Of a DNA stretch of 55,011 nucleotides, positions 35,393 to 44,033 are shown piece after piece. Position 1 is the stretch's first letter. Each line of letters starts with the position of its first letter. A program made the translations under genes and the position numbers. The DNA is taken from contig CAIVSK010000210.1 in the NCBI GenBank assembly GCA_903908495.1, forward strand, positions 1-55,011, read 5' to 3'. The notes below the pieces were generated by a model, which saw only the letters and a list, made by a program, of their open reading frames with translations, did no database searches and was not told the DNA's origin. The DNA comes from Akkermansiaceae bacterium (GTDB taxonomy: Bacteria > Verrucomicrobiota > Verrucomicrobiia > Verrucomicrobiales > Akkermansiaceae).

Positions 35393-36703
35393 TCACTTGG
35401 CGGCACTGATCGTGCGAATGGCGATGTTGCGGAATTCGACCGGGTCGTTGTGGCCGGCGAAACCGAAAAACCCGTGAGTGCGGTCTTTGCCGGGGTGGGC
35501 GCTGTTGCCCATCACACTCGTCATGTCGACCTTGCTGAGATCAGCGTTGAGGATCACATAGCCGTTGAGCTCCACCTTGATGGTCGGGCCAACCACCGTG
35601 ACTTCCTCAAAATTCCATTCGCCAATCGGCCGCTGGTAGCCGCGCTGCGCCGCCACCATCCCGTAGGCCGAACCGTGCGCCTGGCGCGGGTCAATCTGGC
35701 TCTTGGTTGCCGCCTCGTAATTGTCGTCGAGCACTTGGCACTCGCACATGCCACCGTAGGCGGTGTCGCCGGTGCCCGGATAGCGGATGCAGAGGCCGTT
35801 GTTGCCGCCGGGCGGGAGTTTGAACTCCAGCCGCGCGGCGAAATCGCTGAGGTCGTTTTTCTGATAGACGTTGCCACCCTTGTGGGCCTTGCAGCGGATG
35901 GCGCCATCGGCCACCTCGTAGTTATCAACATCGCCCGCCCAGCCGTCGAAATCCTTGCCATTGAAAATCGACTTGAATCCTTGGTTGGCCTTGTAAGCCA
36001 GCAGTTTGTTGGCTTCTGCAGCGCCGATTTCACGAATATAGATGTGGCGCCACTTGATCGGGGCACCGTGGGTTTGCAGGCACAGCGGCCCCTTGGCCGG
36101 GATGGAAACCTTGCGGTCATAGTAATTTTCCAGAATCGCGTGGTCGACCGTCTGCTGGCCGTTGAGCCAGACGCTGACGCGCGCGCCGACCATCACCACG
36201 CGCAGCGAGTTCCATTCGCCGGCTGGTTTGTCGGCCATGACCAAAGGGTCCTTGCCGGGTGCGCCGGGGCTGTTGTTCCACAGGCCGCCGCTGCCTTTTT
36301 GGGCACCGTTGTGCCATTCCTTTTCATTGTTATGGTCCCAGATCTGGACCTGGGGGACGTTGCGCAGATAGATGCCGGAGTCGCCCATGGGTGCCATGTT
36401 GTACTCGACCAAAAATTCAAAGTCGCCGTAATCCTTGTCGGTCGTGGCGTATTTGCCGTCCCCGTCGTTGTGGAGTTCGCCGTCGACTGCTTTCCAGTGG
36501 CGCTGCATGTCCGCGCTCCAGGTCTTGAGTTGTTCGGTGCGCTGGGCTTCCGGCATGGCTAACAGCCTCCGGTGATCGGCGGTGTCGCCGCCGCGCCAGC
36601 CCGTCAGGTCGGTGCCATTAAACAAGGCGGTGAAGCCGGCGGGCGGGGCTTGGGCCGCACTCAGGGCGGCGGTGGTGGCGAGCAGCAGGATGAGCAGGCG
36701 CAT
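35393..36703 (-). CDS. Secreted two-domain DUF1080 (3-keto-disaccharide hydrolase) protein
   Basis: A signal peptide (MRLLILLLATTAALSAAQAP) precedes two DUF1080 modules. The first starts GFTALFNGTDLTGWRGG and includes DGKYATTDKDYGDFEFLVEY and GNSGIYLR-like GDSGIYLRN. The second starts GFKSIFNGKDFDGWAGDVDNYEVADGAI and includes NGLCIRYPGTGD. The family (PF06439) is a concanavalin-like fold; members hydrolyse 3-keto-glycosides in Bacteroidetes and Planctomycetes/Verrucomicrobia. ATG 36703 opens the signal peptide; a longer frame from 36745 exists. A second DUF1080 gene lies 111 bp upstream on the same strand. Confidence 0.85.
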   Translation of the reverse strand: MRLLILLLATTAALSAAQAPPAGFTALFNGTDLTGWRGGDTADHRRLLAMPEAQRTEQLKTWSADMQRHWKAVDGELHNDGDGKYATTDKDYGDFEFLVEYNMAPMGDSGIYLRNVPQVQIWDHNNEKEWHNGAQKGSGGLWNNSPGAPGKDPLVMADKPAGEWNSLRVVMVGARVSVWLNGQQTVDHAILENYYDRKVSIPAKGPLCLQTHGAPIKWRHIYIREIGAAEANKLLAYKANQGFKSIFNGKDFDGWAGDVDNYEVADGAIRCKAHKGGNVYQKNDLSDFAARLEFKLPPGGNNGLCIRYPGTGDTAYGGMCECQVLDDNYEAATKSQIDPRQAHGSAYGMVAAQRGYQRPIGEWNFEEVTVVGPTIKVELNGYVILNADLSKVDMTSVMGNSAHPGKDRTHGFFGFAGHNDPVEFRNIAIRTISAAK

Positions 36704-36814
36704 GGTGGAATGGGGGCTTGGGTTGCGATGGGACGCGAGCCGCAAGGGGTTACTTGCGTGCCGTCAGCCAAGCTTATCCGTGTCGCGCTGCCAAGGTAAT
36801 TGTTTGGCCGGAGC

Positions 36815-37564
36815 TCACCCCTGTTTGAGGCGGATATTGCGGTACTCGACCTTCATCGGCGGGCCGACGTGGACCTGCACGCCGATGAGGCCGTCGGCGG
36901 GGCGGTTCGCGGCATCGTCGTCGATGACCACGGCCATCAATTTACCGTTGAGGATATGGGTGAGCACGTTGCCGCGCACGATGATGTGGATGGTGTTCCA
37001 TTCCGGGTTGATCGATGCGGCGAGTTGCGCGGGATCGCCGACGCTGCTGAGCAGCACCGGCGGGCGGCTGCCAACCACGCGGGTCATCTGCCCGCGCAAG
37101 GCCAGGAACAGCCGTCCCTTTTCCTCATAGTTGTTACCGGTGTATGCCTTCGCTCCGTCCAGATCGAATTGATAGCCGCGCATGGCGAATTGATTCGATG
37201 GGGTGACTAGATCGGCCACGATCGCGCTGCGGTAGTTGATGCCGCTGTTGCCTTGCGCCGAGATCCGGAATTCGGCTTTCAACTCAAAATCGCGGGGATG
37301 GCCATTTTTCCACATGATGAAGGTGTTGCTGCGAATCAGGGTTTGCGGGGTGATTTCACCCACCAGGCTGCCGTCCTCCACTCGCCAGTACTTCGGATCG
37401 CCTTCCCATCCGGCGAGCGTCTTGCCGTCGAAAATCGGCGCGAATCCAGGCTCGTCGCCCGTCACCGCCGTCGGCCGGTCGCTTTGATTGGGGACGTAGG
37501 CAGGCTCGGGCGATTGGGCGCGGGCCGCGGCCGAGGCTAGCAGAATGCACAGTAGCAGTTTCAC
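36815..37564 (-). CDS. Secreted DUF1080 protein
   Basis: A 249-residue protein with signal peptide MKLLLCILLASAAARAQ and one DUF1080 module: FAPIFDGKTLAGWEGDPKYW, DFELKAEFRIS, GNSGINYRS, YQFDLDGAK and EWNTIHIIVRGNVLTHILNG. It has the same family as its neighbour and probably acts on similar sugar glycosides outside the cytoplasm. The two genes are likely cotranscribed. Confidence 0.87.
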   Translation of the reverse strand: MKLLLCILLASAAARAQSPEPAYVPNQSDRPTAVTGDEPGFAPIFDGKTLAGWEGDPKYWRVEDGSLVGEITPQTLIRSNTFIMWKNGHPRDFELKAEFRISAQGNSGINYRSAIVADLVTPSNQFAMRGYQFDLDGAKAYTGNNYEEKGRLFLALRGQMTRVVGSRPPVLLSSVGDPAQLAASINPEWNTIHIIVRGNVLTHILNGKLMAVVIDDDAANRPADGLIGVQVHVGPPMKVEYRNIRLKQG

Positions 37565-37666
37565 GGGCGTATTGGTGTTAGAGTAGGCGGGTCTTGCTGG
37601 CGGCAGCGCTGCGATCCACGACGACTCGCGATGCCGGGATGCACGGAGTGAAGGCTATGACAATAA

Positions 37667-38440
37667 TCAAGCAGGTTCCGCCGGAGCGGCTGTCGGCGCT
37701 CCTGCCGGCAGGGCTGCGCGCTTGTGGGTGAATCGGCTGTAGATGACCAGGCCAGCGAGGATGCCCGCGAGAATGGCCGACGAGCCGATGGTGCCGAACC
37801 CGAGTCCGCCCTGTTGCGGTGTCTTGGTTAGTAGGTCGCCGAAGGTGGCGCCAAACGGCCGGGTGAGCACGAACGCCACCCAGAACAGCAGCACCCGGTT
37901 GACCGGGGTGAGCCAAGTGATGAGCACCACCGCCATGAGCAGGCCACCGATGAGTGCGGCACCGCCCGCGAACCCGAGGCCGGAATCGTCCGCCAGATAG
38001 TCGCCCAAGGCGGTGCCCAGGGTATTGGAAATCAGGATGGCAGCCCAGTAGAACAGCTCGGCGCGGGTGGTTTGAATGTAGCTTACCGACAGGGATTTCT
38101 GGCTCAGGCGCCAGGCTGCCAGCACCGCAATCAGACACGAAATCAGAATCATCGAGCCTTTCGCATACCCCAGCTCCAGACTGCGGTCCATGAAGTCCGA
38201 CATGGTCGTCCCGGCGGTGCTGGTGGTTAGGATCACCGTCCAATACAGCAGCGGGTGAAACGCCTTTGCGCGCACCTGGCTGACCAGCGAGAGCAGGAAC
38301 AAGCTCAGCAGGATGGCCGAGCTCATCGCGTAGCCGACGTTCATCGTCATCGACAACAGATCGCCGGCGGTCTCACCCAGGGTCGTTGCGCAGATCTTCA
38401 TGATCCAGAAGCTGACGGTGACTTGGGCGACTTTGTTCAT
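37667..38440 (-). CDS. Four-repeat membrane protein (COG4705-like)
   Basis: A 257-residue membrane protein. The motif [FY]W followed by 10-12 residues, G....[GS]D and hydrophobic sequence occurs four times: FWIMKICATTLGETAGDLLS (11-30), YWTVILTTSTAGTTMSDFMD (66-85), YWAAILISNTLGTALGDYLA (131-150) and FWVAFVLTRPFGATFGDLLT (186-205). The spacing is 55, 65 and 55 residues, so the protein arose by repeat duplication. It resembles the uncharacterised COG4705 family of membrane proteins. A role in metal or small-molecule transport is possible from the conserved Asp and Gly in each repeat, but is not shown. Confidence 0.7.
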   Translation of the reverse strand: MNKVAQVTVSFWIMKICATTLGETAGDLLSMTMNVGYAMSSAILLSLFLLSLVSQVRAKAFHPLLYWTVILTTSTAGTTMSDFMDRSLELGYAKGSMILISCLIAVLAAWRLSQKSLSVSYIQTTRAELFYWAAILISNTLGTALGDYLADDSGLGFAGGAALIGGLLMAVVLITWLTPVNRVLLFWVAFVLTRPFGATFGDLLTKTPQQGGLGFGTIGSSAILAGILAGLVIYSRFTHKRAALPAGAPTAAPAEPA

Positions 38441-38647
38441 CTGGGATTCGCGGTTGGCGGCTGGGCTCGGTTCGCGGTTGTGGCATTTTTCACAGCCCGC
38501 AGCGGCAGGATGATGATCTTCATGCCGTGGCTGTCAAACCGCAATTCGGCATCCCGCTTGTGATTTCTGAAAGTCGGGCTGGCTGCCTGCGGTATCCGAA
38601 GCCGTTGGTTCCCTCAACATCCCGTTAGTTCATCCCACATCACCCCC

Positions 38648-40663
38648 ATGACATTCATGAAGCAACATTTGCTAACATCAGTCGCCGTGCTCACCGCATG
38701 CGGATTGTCGCCGCTGGCGAGCGCCACCGAAATCGCGTTGTCTAAACTCGACCTCTCGACCATGGAAATCGGTTGGAGTCATCCGCAGGCTGGCAAGTCG
38801 GTGGATGGCAAGGCGTTGAAAATCGGCAGCAAGAGTTATGCCGACGGCATTGGCACCCACGCGGATAGCAGCTTCTCGCTGGTGCTCGACGGCAAAGCCG
38901 AGTCGCTGAGCGCCGAGGTCGGCGTCGATGCGGAAGTCGGTGCCAAAGGCAGTGTGGAATTTGTCGTGTGGTGCGACGGGCGCGAAGCGTTTCGCAGCGG
39001 TGTTCTCAAGGGCGGTGCCGCGGCCCGCCCCGTGAAAGTGCCGCTCGCCGGGGTCCACTCCCTCGACCTGCAAGTGACGGATGGTGGCGACGGCATTGAA
39101 TTTGATCATGGCGACTGGGCCGATGCACGCATCACCTACAGCGGTGCCGCTCCCGTGGTGGCCGCGCCGGTCAAGGACGAGGCGGTCATTCTCACGCCCA
39201 AGCCGGGACCGCAACCGCGCCTCACTGGCCCGCGGGTGTTTGGGGCGCGCCCTGGCAATCCGTTTCTCCACCGCATCACCGCCACCGGCACCAAGCCACT
39301 CACCTATTTGGCAGACGGACTGCCGCCCGGCATCACGCTGGATGCCAAGACCGGGATCCTTACCGGATCGCTCGCCGCCAAGGGCGAATGGCTCGTGACG
39401 GTGGGTGCCAGCAACTCCAGCGGCAAGGCCACGCGCACGCTCAAAATCGTTGGCGGCGATACCATAGCGCTCACCCCGCCGCTGGGCTGGAACAGTTGGA
39501 ATTGCTTTGCCGGTGCCGTCACCGACAAGAATATCCGCGATGCAGCCCGCGTTATGGCCCAAAGCAGTCTCATCGACCACGGTTGGACTTATATCAACAT
39601 CGACGACTTCTGGCAGGTCAAGCCCGGCAGCGATGACCGGACCTTGCAGGGGCCGGAACGCGACGCCAGCGGCAAGATCCTGCCCAATTCGCGGTTTCCG
39701 GACATGAAGGGCCTGACCGAATACGTGCATTCGCTGGGCTTGAAGGCGGGTCTCTACTCGTCGCCCGGTCCGCTAACCTGCGGCGGCTGCTCCGGCAGCT
39801 TTGGCCACGAGGACCAAGACGCGGCCACCTATGCCGGGTGGGGCTTTGACTATTTGAAACACGACTGGTGTTCGTATCAACCCAACCTGGAAGGCAAGCG
39901 GAGCGCCCCGGCTCACCACGTTCCGGCGATTGACGCCATCACCGATAACGAGCTGTTGAAGCTGATGCTGCCGTACGCGGTGATGCGCAGCGCACTCGAC
40001 CAGCAGAAGCGCGACATCTACTACAGCCTCTGCCAATATGGCATGGGCAACGTCAGCGCGTGGGGCGCGCAGGTCGGCGGCAATAGTTGGCGCACCACCG
40101 GCGACATCACCGATACCTGGGGCAGCATGTCGGGCATCGGCTTTAAACAAAACGGCCTGGAAAAATTCACCAAACCCGGCCACTGGAATGACCCGGACAT
40201 GCTGGTGGTCGGCCACGTCGGTTGGGGCCCCGCGCTGCACCCCACCCATCTCAGGCCGAGCGAACAATACACCCACATCTCGCTGTGGTGCCTGCTGGCC
40301 TCGCCTCTGCTCATCGGCTGCGACCTGACCCAGCTGGATGAATTCACCCTCAATCTTCTGACCAACGACGAGGTGCTCGATGTCAACCAGGACGAGCTCG
40401 GCAAGCAAGCCTCCCGCATCGCCAAGACCGGCAACGCCGAAGTCTGGGCCAAACCCATGGCCGATGGCTCGTGGGCGGTCGGCTTGTTCAACCTCGGCAT
40501 CGCTCCGCTCCCGGTCACGCTGGACCTCAACTCGCTTGGTATCAACGGCGCGGCCCGTGGCCGCGACCTGTGGCGGCAACAGGACTTGGAACCGCTCACC
40601 GGCAAGCTTACCCGCACCATTCCGCGCCACGGCTGTGCCTTGCTGAGGATCTGGAAGAAATAA
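38648..40663 (+). CDS. Secreted GH27 alpha-galactosidase with NPCBM module
   Basis: After a signal peptide come an NPCBM/NEW2 carbohydrate-binding module (about 27-165; SHPQAGKSVDGKALKIG, DGIGTHADSSF), a He_PIG-like Ig module (about 195-270) and a GH27 catalytic barrel from LTPPLGWNSWNCF (275-287). The catalytic residues by homology are nucleophile Asp406 in YLKHDWCSY and acid/base Asp486 in WRTTGDITDTW. The enzyme cleaves terminal alpha-galactosides or alpha-N-acetylgalactosaminides outside the cell. ATG 38648 and ATG 38657 are both plausible starts. Copy C of the dispersed repeat lies about 60 bp past its stop. Confidence 0.9.
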   Translation: MTFMKQHLLTSVAVLTACGLSPLASATEIALSKLDLSTMEIGWSHPQAGKSVDGKALKIGSKSYADGIGTHADSSFSLVLDGKAESLSAEVGVDAEVGAKGSVEFVVWCDGREAFRSGVLKGGAAARPVKVPLAGVHSLDLQVTDGGDGIEFDHGDWADARITYSGAAPVVAAPVKDEAVILTPKPGPQPRLTGPRVFGARPGNPFLHRITATGTKPLTYLADGLPPGITLDAKTGILTGSLAAKGEWLVTVGASNSSGKATRTLKIVGGDTIALTPPLGWNSWNCFAGAVTDKNIRDAARVMAQSSLIDHGWTYINIDDFWQVKPGSDDRTLQGPERDASGKILPNSRFPDMKGLTEYVHSLGLKAGLYSSPGPLTCGGCSGSFGHEDQDAATYAGWGFDYLKHDWCSYQPNLEGKRSAPAHHVPAIDAITDNELLKLMLPYAVMRSALDQQKRDIYYSLCQYGMGNVSAWGAQVGGNSWRTTGDITDTWGSMSGIGFKQNGLEKFTKPGHWNDPDMLVVGHVGWGPALHPTHLRPSEQYTHISLWCLLASPLLIGCDLTQLDEFTLNLLTNDEVLDVNQDELGKQASRIAKTGNAEVWAKPMADGSWAVGLFNLGIAPLPVTLDLNSLGINGAARGRDLWRQQDLEPLTGKLTRTIPRHGCALLRIWKK

Positions 40664-40721
40664 CCGCCGGGTGGGCGGGGCGCTTGCTGCGAGGCGCCGC
40701 CATCAGGGCCCCGCAGCGGGT

Positions 40722-40800
40722 CCTGTAGCGGCGGTCTGTGACCGCCGCTGCGCAGGCGCGGCCCCTTGGACGACGACGCTCACAGAGCGCCGCCACAATA
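40722..40800. repeat. Dispersed intergenic repeat, copy C
   Basis: CTGTAGCGGCGGTCTGTGAC then CGCCGCTGCG, and CGCTCACAGAGCGCCGCC downstream, are the two halves of the element found also at 35033-35150 and, in diverged form, at 25819-25950. The halves are inverted and could pair. It separates the alpha-galactosidase from the convergent parB gene. Confidence 0.65.
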
Positions 40801-40855
40801 CGGGCCACTGGCAACGCCGCCATCAAGCTCTGCGGCGGCAACGCCACAGCCACGC

Positions 40856-41770
40856 TCACTCGCCGGTGGGCAGGCCTAACAACTCGAGCAGGCGCTGGAG
40901 GTCGTCGTTGCCGTAGTACTCGATTTCGATGCGGCCTTTTTTTGGCGAGTGCTGAATCGCGACGTGGGTGGCCAGATGGGCGCGCAGGCGGTTGGTGATG
41001 GCGCGAACCTGGACATCGGCCTCGCGCAGCGCAGCGGATTTCTTGGAGTCGGCGGACGAGTCGGCCGATGATGTTTCAGACGAGGCGAGGAGGGATTGGA
41101 CGAATTTTTCGGTGGCGCGGACGGTGAGTTGGCGGCGCAGAATCTGGGTGGAGGCGAGCAGTTGGACGTCCTGGTCCTTGAGCGACAGGACCACTTTGGC
41201 GTGCCCCACCGAGAGGCTTTTCTTGGCCACCAGAACCTGGATGTCGGGATGGAGGTCGAGCAAGCGCATCGCGTTGGCGACGCTGGCGCGGTTCTTGCCG
41301 ACGCGGGTGGCGATCTCCTCCTGCTTGAGCGCATATTCCTTGGCGAGGCGGACATAGCCGGCCGCCTCCTCCATCGGGTTGAGGTCTTCCCGCTGGATGT
41401 TTTCGATGAGGGCCATTTCGAGCACATCGCGGTCGGATGCCTCGCGTTCGATGACCGGGACGGTGGCGAGTCCGAGTTTGTGGGCTGCCCGCCAGCGGCG
41501 TTCGCCGGCGATGAGTTCGAAGGTGCCGTTGACGGGACGGACGATGAGCGGCTGGATGATCCCGTGTTGGCGGATCGACTCGACCAGGTCGTCGAGGGGG
41601 GCCTCGAAGAACTGGGTGCGGGGTTGCAGCGGGCTGGGCACCACGAGCCCGTGAGGGACGTCGCGGACGCGTTTCAAGTCCTCAGCGGAAACCACGGCGT
41701 CCGTCTCGGGGGCGGTGGGGTGTTTTCTGATGAGGGCTGCGAGTCCTTTGCCGAGTGCCTGTTTAGCCAT
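40856..41770 (-). CDS. parB: ParB/Spo0J chromosome-partitioning protein
   Basis: The 304-residue protein has ParB landmarks: the N-terminal MAKQALGKGLAALI, the VVPSPLQPRTQF segment, the GERRWRAAHKLG CTP/ParB nuclease-like box, ENIQREDLNPMEEA and a helix-turn-helix region EEIATRVGKNRASVANAMRLLDL. The C-terminal dimerisation domain ends NDDLQRLLELLGL. It binds parS sites and loads SMC/ParA. No parA gene lies on either side in this window, which is not usual for chromosomal parB. It is divergent from the gene at 41861 with 90 bp between, where both promoters must lie. Confidence 0.93.
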   Translation of the reverse strand: MAKQALGKGLAALIRKHPTAPETDAVVSAEDLKRVRDVPHGLVVPSPLQPRTQFFEAPLDDLVESIRQHGIIQPLIVRPVNGTFELIAGERRWRAAHKLGLATVPVIEREASDRDVLEMALIENIQREDLNPMEEAAGYVRLAKEYALKQEEIATRVGKNRASVANAMRLLDLHPDIQVLVAKKSLSVGHAKVVLSLKDQDVQLLASTQILRRQLTVRATEKFVQSLLASSETSSADSSADSKKSAALREADVQVRAITNRLRAHLATHVAIQHSPKKGRIEIEYYGNDDLQRLLELLGLPTGE

Positions 41771-41860
41771 GGGGCGAGGAGCATTACCAAGGTGGAGGCG
41801 AAATCAAAGCAGAATTGCTGCGGGCTTGACGGATCGGGGGCTGCGGGCCATTCATGCGGC

Positions 41861-42553
41861 GTGAAAACGCAGTATTTATTCATCGCAGTGTCGCTTGGGG
41901 CCTGGTTGTGCGGCGATGCCTCGGCGCAGAAAAAAGGCGCAGCCGCGCCAATACCCGCGCCGCAGGCCGAGACGGTGCCGTCGACTGCGGTAGTGACCGC
42001 GCCGACGGAGGTGGTGGCCGCGGCGGTGGCGGCGGTGGACAAGCTCGGCAGCGAGGTGACGCGGGGGAATTACGCGGTGGCCATCGAGCGGATGAATCCG
42101 CTATGGAAGGAGCGCTTGGCGGGTCAAACGCCGGGCGGCATGGCGGAAATCGTCAAGCAGATTGAAGGTGCGTCCAAGCGCATGACGCAGGAGGGGGTGA
42201 GCATCATTTCCTCGGTGCATCTGGGCACGCCGCGCTCGTTTGAGGTTGGCCCGGGCACCAAGGTTGAGAAAGTCAAAGGCAAGGATGTGGAGACCCAGAT
42301 TTTCACCAAGTGGCTGGTGTTTGTGCCCACTCTGACGAAATACCGCTACATTCTCACCGGCGACGCCAAGCCGTTTTATTACATCGAGAAAGTCGGCTTT
42401 CAAGTGGCCGTCTCGGACAAGGGGAAAAATGACTGGACCTTCATCGATGGGTCGGGGCTGACCCTCAACACGCTGCGGCGGCTTTACGTCACCCTGCCGC
42501 GCGACCTGGAATTGCCACCCATTGAAGAGCGCAAGGCCGCCGACCCCCGTTGA
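41861..42553 (+). CDS. Secreted protein of unknown function
   Basis: A 230-residue protein with signal peptide MKTQYLFIAVSLGAWLCGDASAQ (GTG start 41861) and an Ala/Pro-rich linker. The mature part begins KLGSEVTRGNYAVAIERMNPLWKERLAGQTPGGMAEIVKQIEG and contains FTKWLVFVPTLTKYRYI and FIDGSGLTLNTLRRLYVTLP. I do not recognise a family; the pattern resembles short 'DUF-type' secreted domains that measure or bind something near the outer membrane. It is followed after 10 bp by the SET-domain gene and is likely cotranscribed with it. Confidence 0.6.
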   Translation: MKTQYLFIAVSLGAWLCGDASAQKKGAAAPIPAPQAETVPSTAVVTAPTEVVAAAVAAVDKLGSEVTRGNYAVAIERMNPLWKERLAGQTPGGMAEIVKQIEGASKRMTQEGVSIISSVHLGTPRSFEVGPGTKVEKVKGKDVETQIFTKWLVFVPTLTKYRYILTGDAKPFYYIEKVGFQVAVSDKGKNDWTFIDGSGLTLNTLRRLYVTLPRDLELPPIEERKAADPR

Positions 42554-42563
42554 GTTTGTCACC

Positions 42564-43124
42564 ATGTCGTCCAAGATGAAGTCGGAAAGCGAGGAGCACG
42601 TCCTGTACCGCAAGCTGATGCGCTTGTGGAAGCGCGGGCAAAGCCGCTTCTGTGATGTCCGTGGTTCGGAGATTCACGGGCGGGGCGTTTACGCCACCTG
42701 TTTCATTCCCAAGGAGGAGCCCATCATCGAGTATCTAGGCGAGCGCATCGACAAGCGTGAAAGCGAGCGGCGGGGCAACCTGCAGCACGCCAAGTCGCTC
42801 AAGACCGGTGATGCGTCGGTCTATATCTTCACCCTGTCGCAGCGTTACGACCTCGACGGCAATTTTCCATGGAACACGGCGCGCTTGATCAATCATTCGT
42901 GCCAACCGAACTGCGAGGCTTGGATCGTCGGCCGCAAAATCATCATCCACGCCCTGCGCGACATCCAGACCGGCGAGGAACTGACGTTTGACTACGGCTT
43001 CGACGTCGATTGTTACGCCGATCACCCGTGCCTCTGTGGCGCGGTCGATTGCAAGGGCTACATCGTCGGCCGCCAGCAGTGGCCGGAATTGGAGCAACGC
43101 CTCAAGCAGGAGCGCCAGGATTGA
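42564..43124 (+). CDS. SET-domain lysine methyltransferase-like protein
   Basis: A 186-residue protein with a full eukaryote-like SET domain. GRGVYATCFIPKEEPIIEYLGE is at residues 39-60, NHSCQPNCEA at 110-119, ELTFDYGFD at 139-147 (catalytic Tyr144), and a post-SET cysteine cluster CLCGAVDCKGY at 156-166 (Cys156, Cys158, Cys163) that with Cys113 can bind zinc. SET enzymes methylate lysines of histones or other proteins from SAM. In bacteria they occur in chlamydiae, some planctomycetes and verrucomicrobia. The target is unknown. ATG 42564 is the first start after the preceding gene; the frame from 42522 overlaps it. It is 10 bp after the gene at 41861. Confidence 0.85.
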   Translation: MSSKMKSESEEHVLYRKLMRLWKRGQSRFCDVRGSEIHGRGVYATCFIPKEEPIIEYLGERIDKRESERRGNLQHAKSLKTGDASVYIFTLSQRYDLDGNFPWNTARLINHSCQPNCEAWIVGRKIIIHALRDIQTGEELTFDYGFDVDCYADHPCLCGAVDCKGYIVGRQQWPELEQRLKQERQD

Positions 43125-43129
43125 GGAAT

Positions 43130-43136
43130 GTTAGGC
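43130..43136 (+). other. Integron-type core site GTTAGGC at the left end of the polysaccharide-lyase gene
   Basis: GTTAGGC fits the GTTRRRY core of an integron recombination site. It lies 13 bp before the ATG of the lyase gene, the position of the core site in a gene cassette. The heptamer also occurs by chance at other places in the window, so on its own it is weak; its value comes from the paired site at 44068. Confidence 0.35.
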
Positions 43137-43148
43137 AACTTGACTGCT

Positions 43149-44033
43149 ATGCAAAATCTTCTCCACCATTTTTTTCGTGGCGCCTTGGTTTTGATGGTTT
43201 GTGCGCTGGCTGGGAAAATGAAAGCCGCAGAAAGCGTCCGCCAAACTGCGGAAGAAGTATTCAGTTTCCAGCAGCCGATTCTTTTTGATGATGATTTTCA
43301 ATCCGGTCGGTTTACAAAATGGATTTTCAGTGAGGATGACCGTTACGACCTGTCAAAACCGACGCCGGAAAGAATCCAAATCGTGGACGCGCCGGATTTG
43401 GCGGGAAAGAAAGCGGTCCGATTCGACGTGCCGCGCGGAACGAATTCGTTTCGCGCGGAGATTTCGTTGCCTTATGAAAAAGGATTCAATGAACGCTGGT
43501 ATGGTGAACGCATTTATGTCCCGCGTGACTGGGTGTTCGATCCCAATCGCGGCAACGACATCGTGATGCAATGGCACGCTATTCCCGGGAACTGGCGCGC
43601 GACGTTTCCGAATCTTGAAATTTCCATCGGCAACACGAATTGGTTTATCCGGCAAAGTTACGGCGCGGCGCAAACCGGCCCAACCCGCACGAATCTGAAA
43701 TTGGATGGTTTCGTGCAACGCGGCGCGTGGGTGTCGTGGGTGGTTCACGCCAAATGGTTGCCCGGCACGAACGGCCTCATCCAGATTTGGAAGGACGGCA
43801 AATTGGTCATGGATAAATCAGGAACGAATGTTTATTCAACTATCGGCAAGGAATATACGCCTTACCTAAAGACGGGCATTTATCATCCTGAATGGCATTT
43901 TGACATGGTAGGCAAGAGCGCAGCGTTCAACAAAGAAATTCCCGTTGCAACGGATAAAGTGATTTACGCGACCGAAATCAAAGTCGGCGACAGGCGTGCG
44001 AAGTATGAAGACGTTGCGTCCAGAACATATTGA
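43149..44033 (+). CDS. Secreted polysaccharide lyase-like protein
   Basis: The 294-residue product has a signal peptide (MQNLLHHFFRGALVLMVCALAGKMKAAES) and a beta-jelly-roll domain with FDDDFQSGRFTKW, FRAEISLPYEKGFNERWYGERIYVP and GNDIVMQWHAIPGNWR, matching the PF14099-type polysaccharide lyase (glucuronan/heparin-lyase-like) group. The fold binds acidic polysaccharides and cleaves by beta-elimination. Codon use is distinctly lower in GC (AAA, GAA, AAT, ATT) than all neighbours, which suggests transfer. A core-site-like heptamer sits just before the start, and an attC-like site follows the stop. ATG 43128 would be a longer in-frame start but gives a worse signal peptide. Confidence 0.75.
   Translation: MQNLLHHFFRGALVLMVCALAGKMKAAESVRQTAEEVFSFQQPILFDDDFQSGRFTKWIFSEDDRYDLSKPTPERIQIVDAPDLAGKKAVRFDVPRGTNSFRAEISLPYEKGFNERWYGERIYVPRDWVFDPNRGNDIVMQWHAIPGNWRATFPNLEISIGNTNWFIRQSYGAAQTGPTRTNLKLDGFVQRGAWVSWVVHAKWLPGTNGLIQIWKDGKLVMDKSGTNVYSTIGKEYTPYLKTGIYHPEWHFDMVGKSAAFNKEIPVATDKVIYATEIKVGDRRAKYEDVASRTY

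Noticed and set aside
41096-41860. Upstream extension of the secreted protein gene at 41861
   Set aside because: Antisense to parB; the real product begins at GTG 41861 with a signal peptide.
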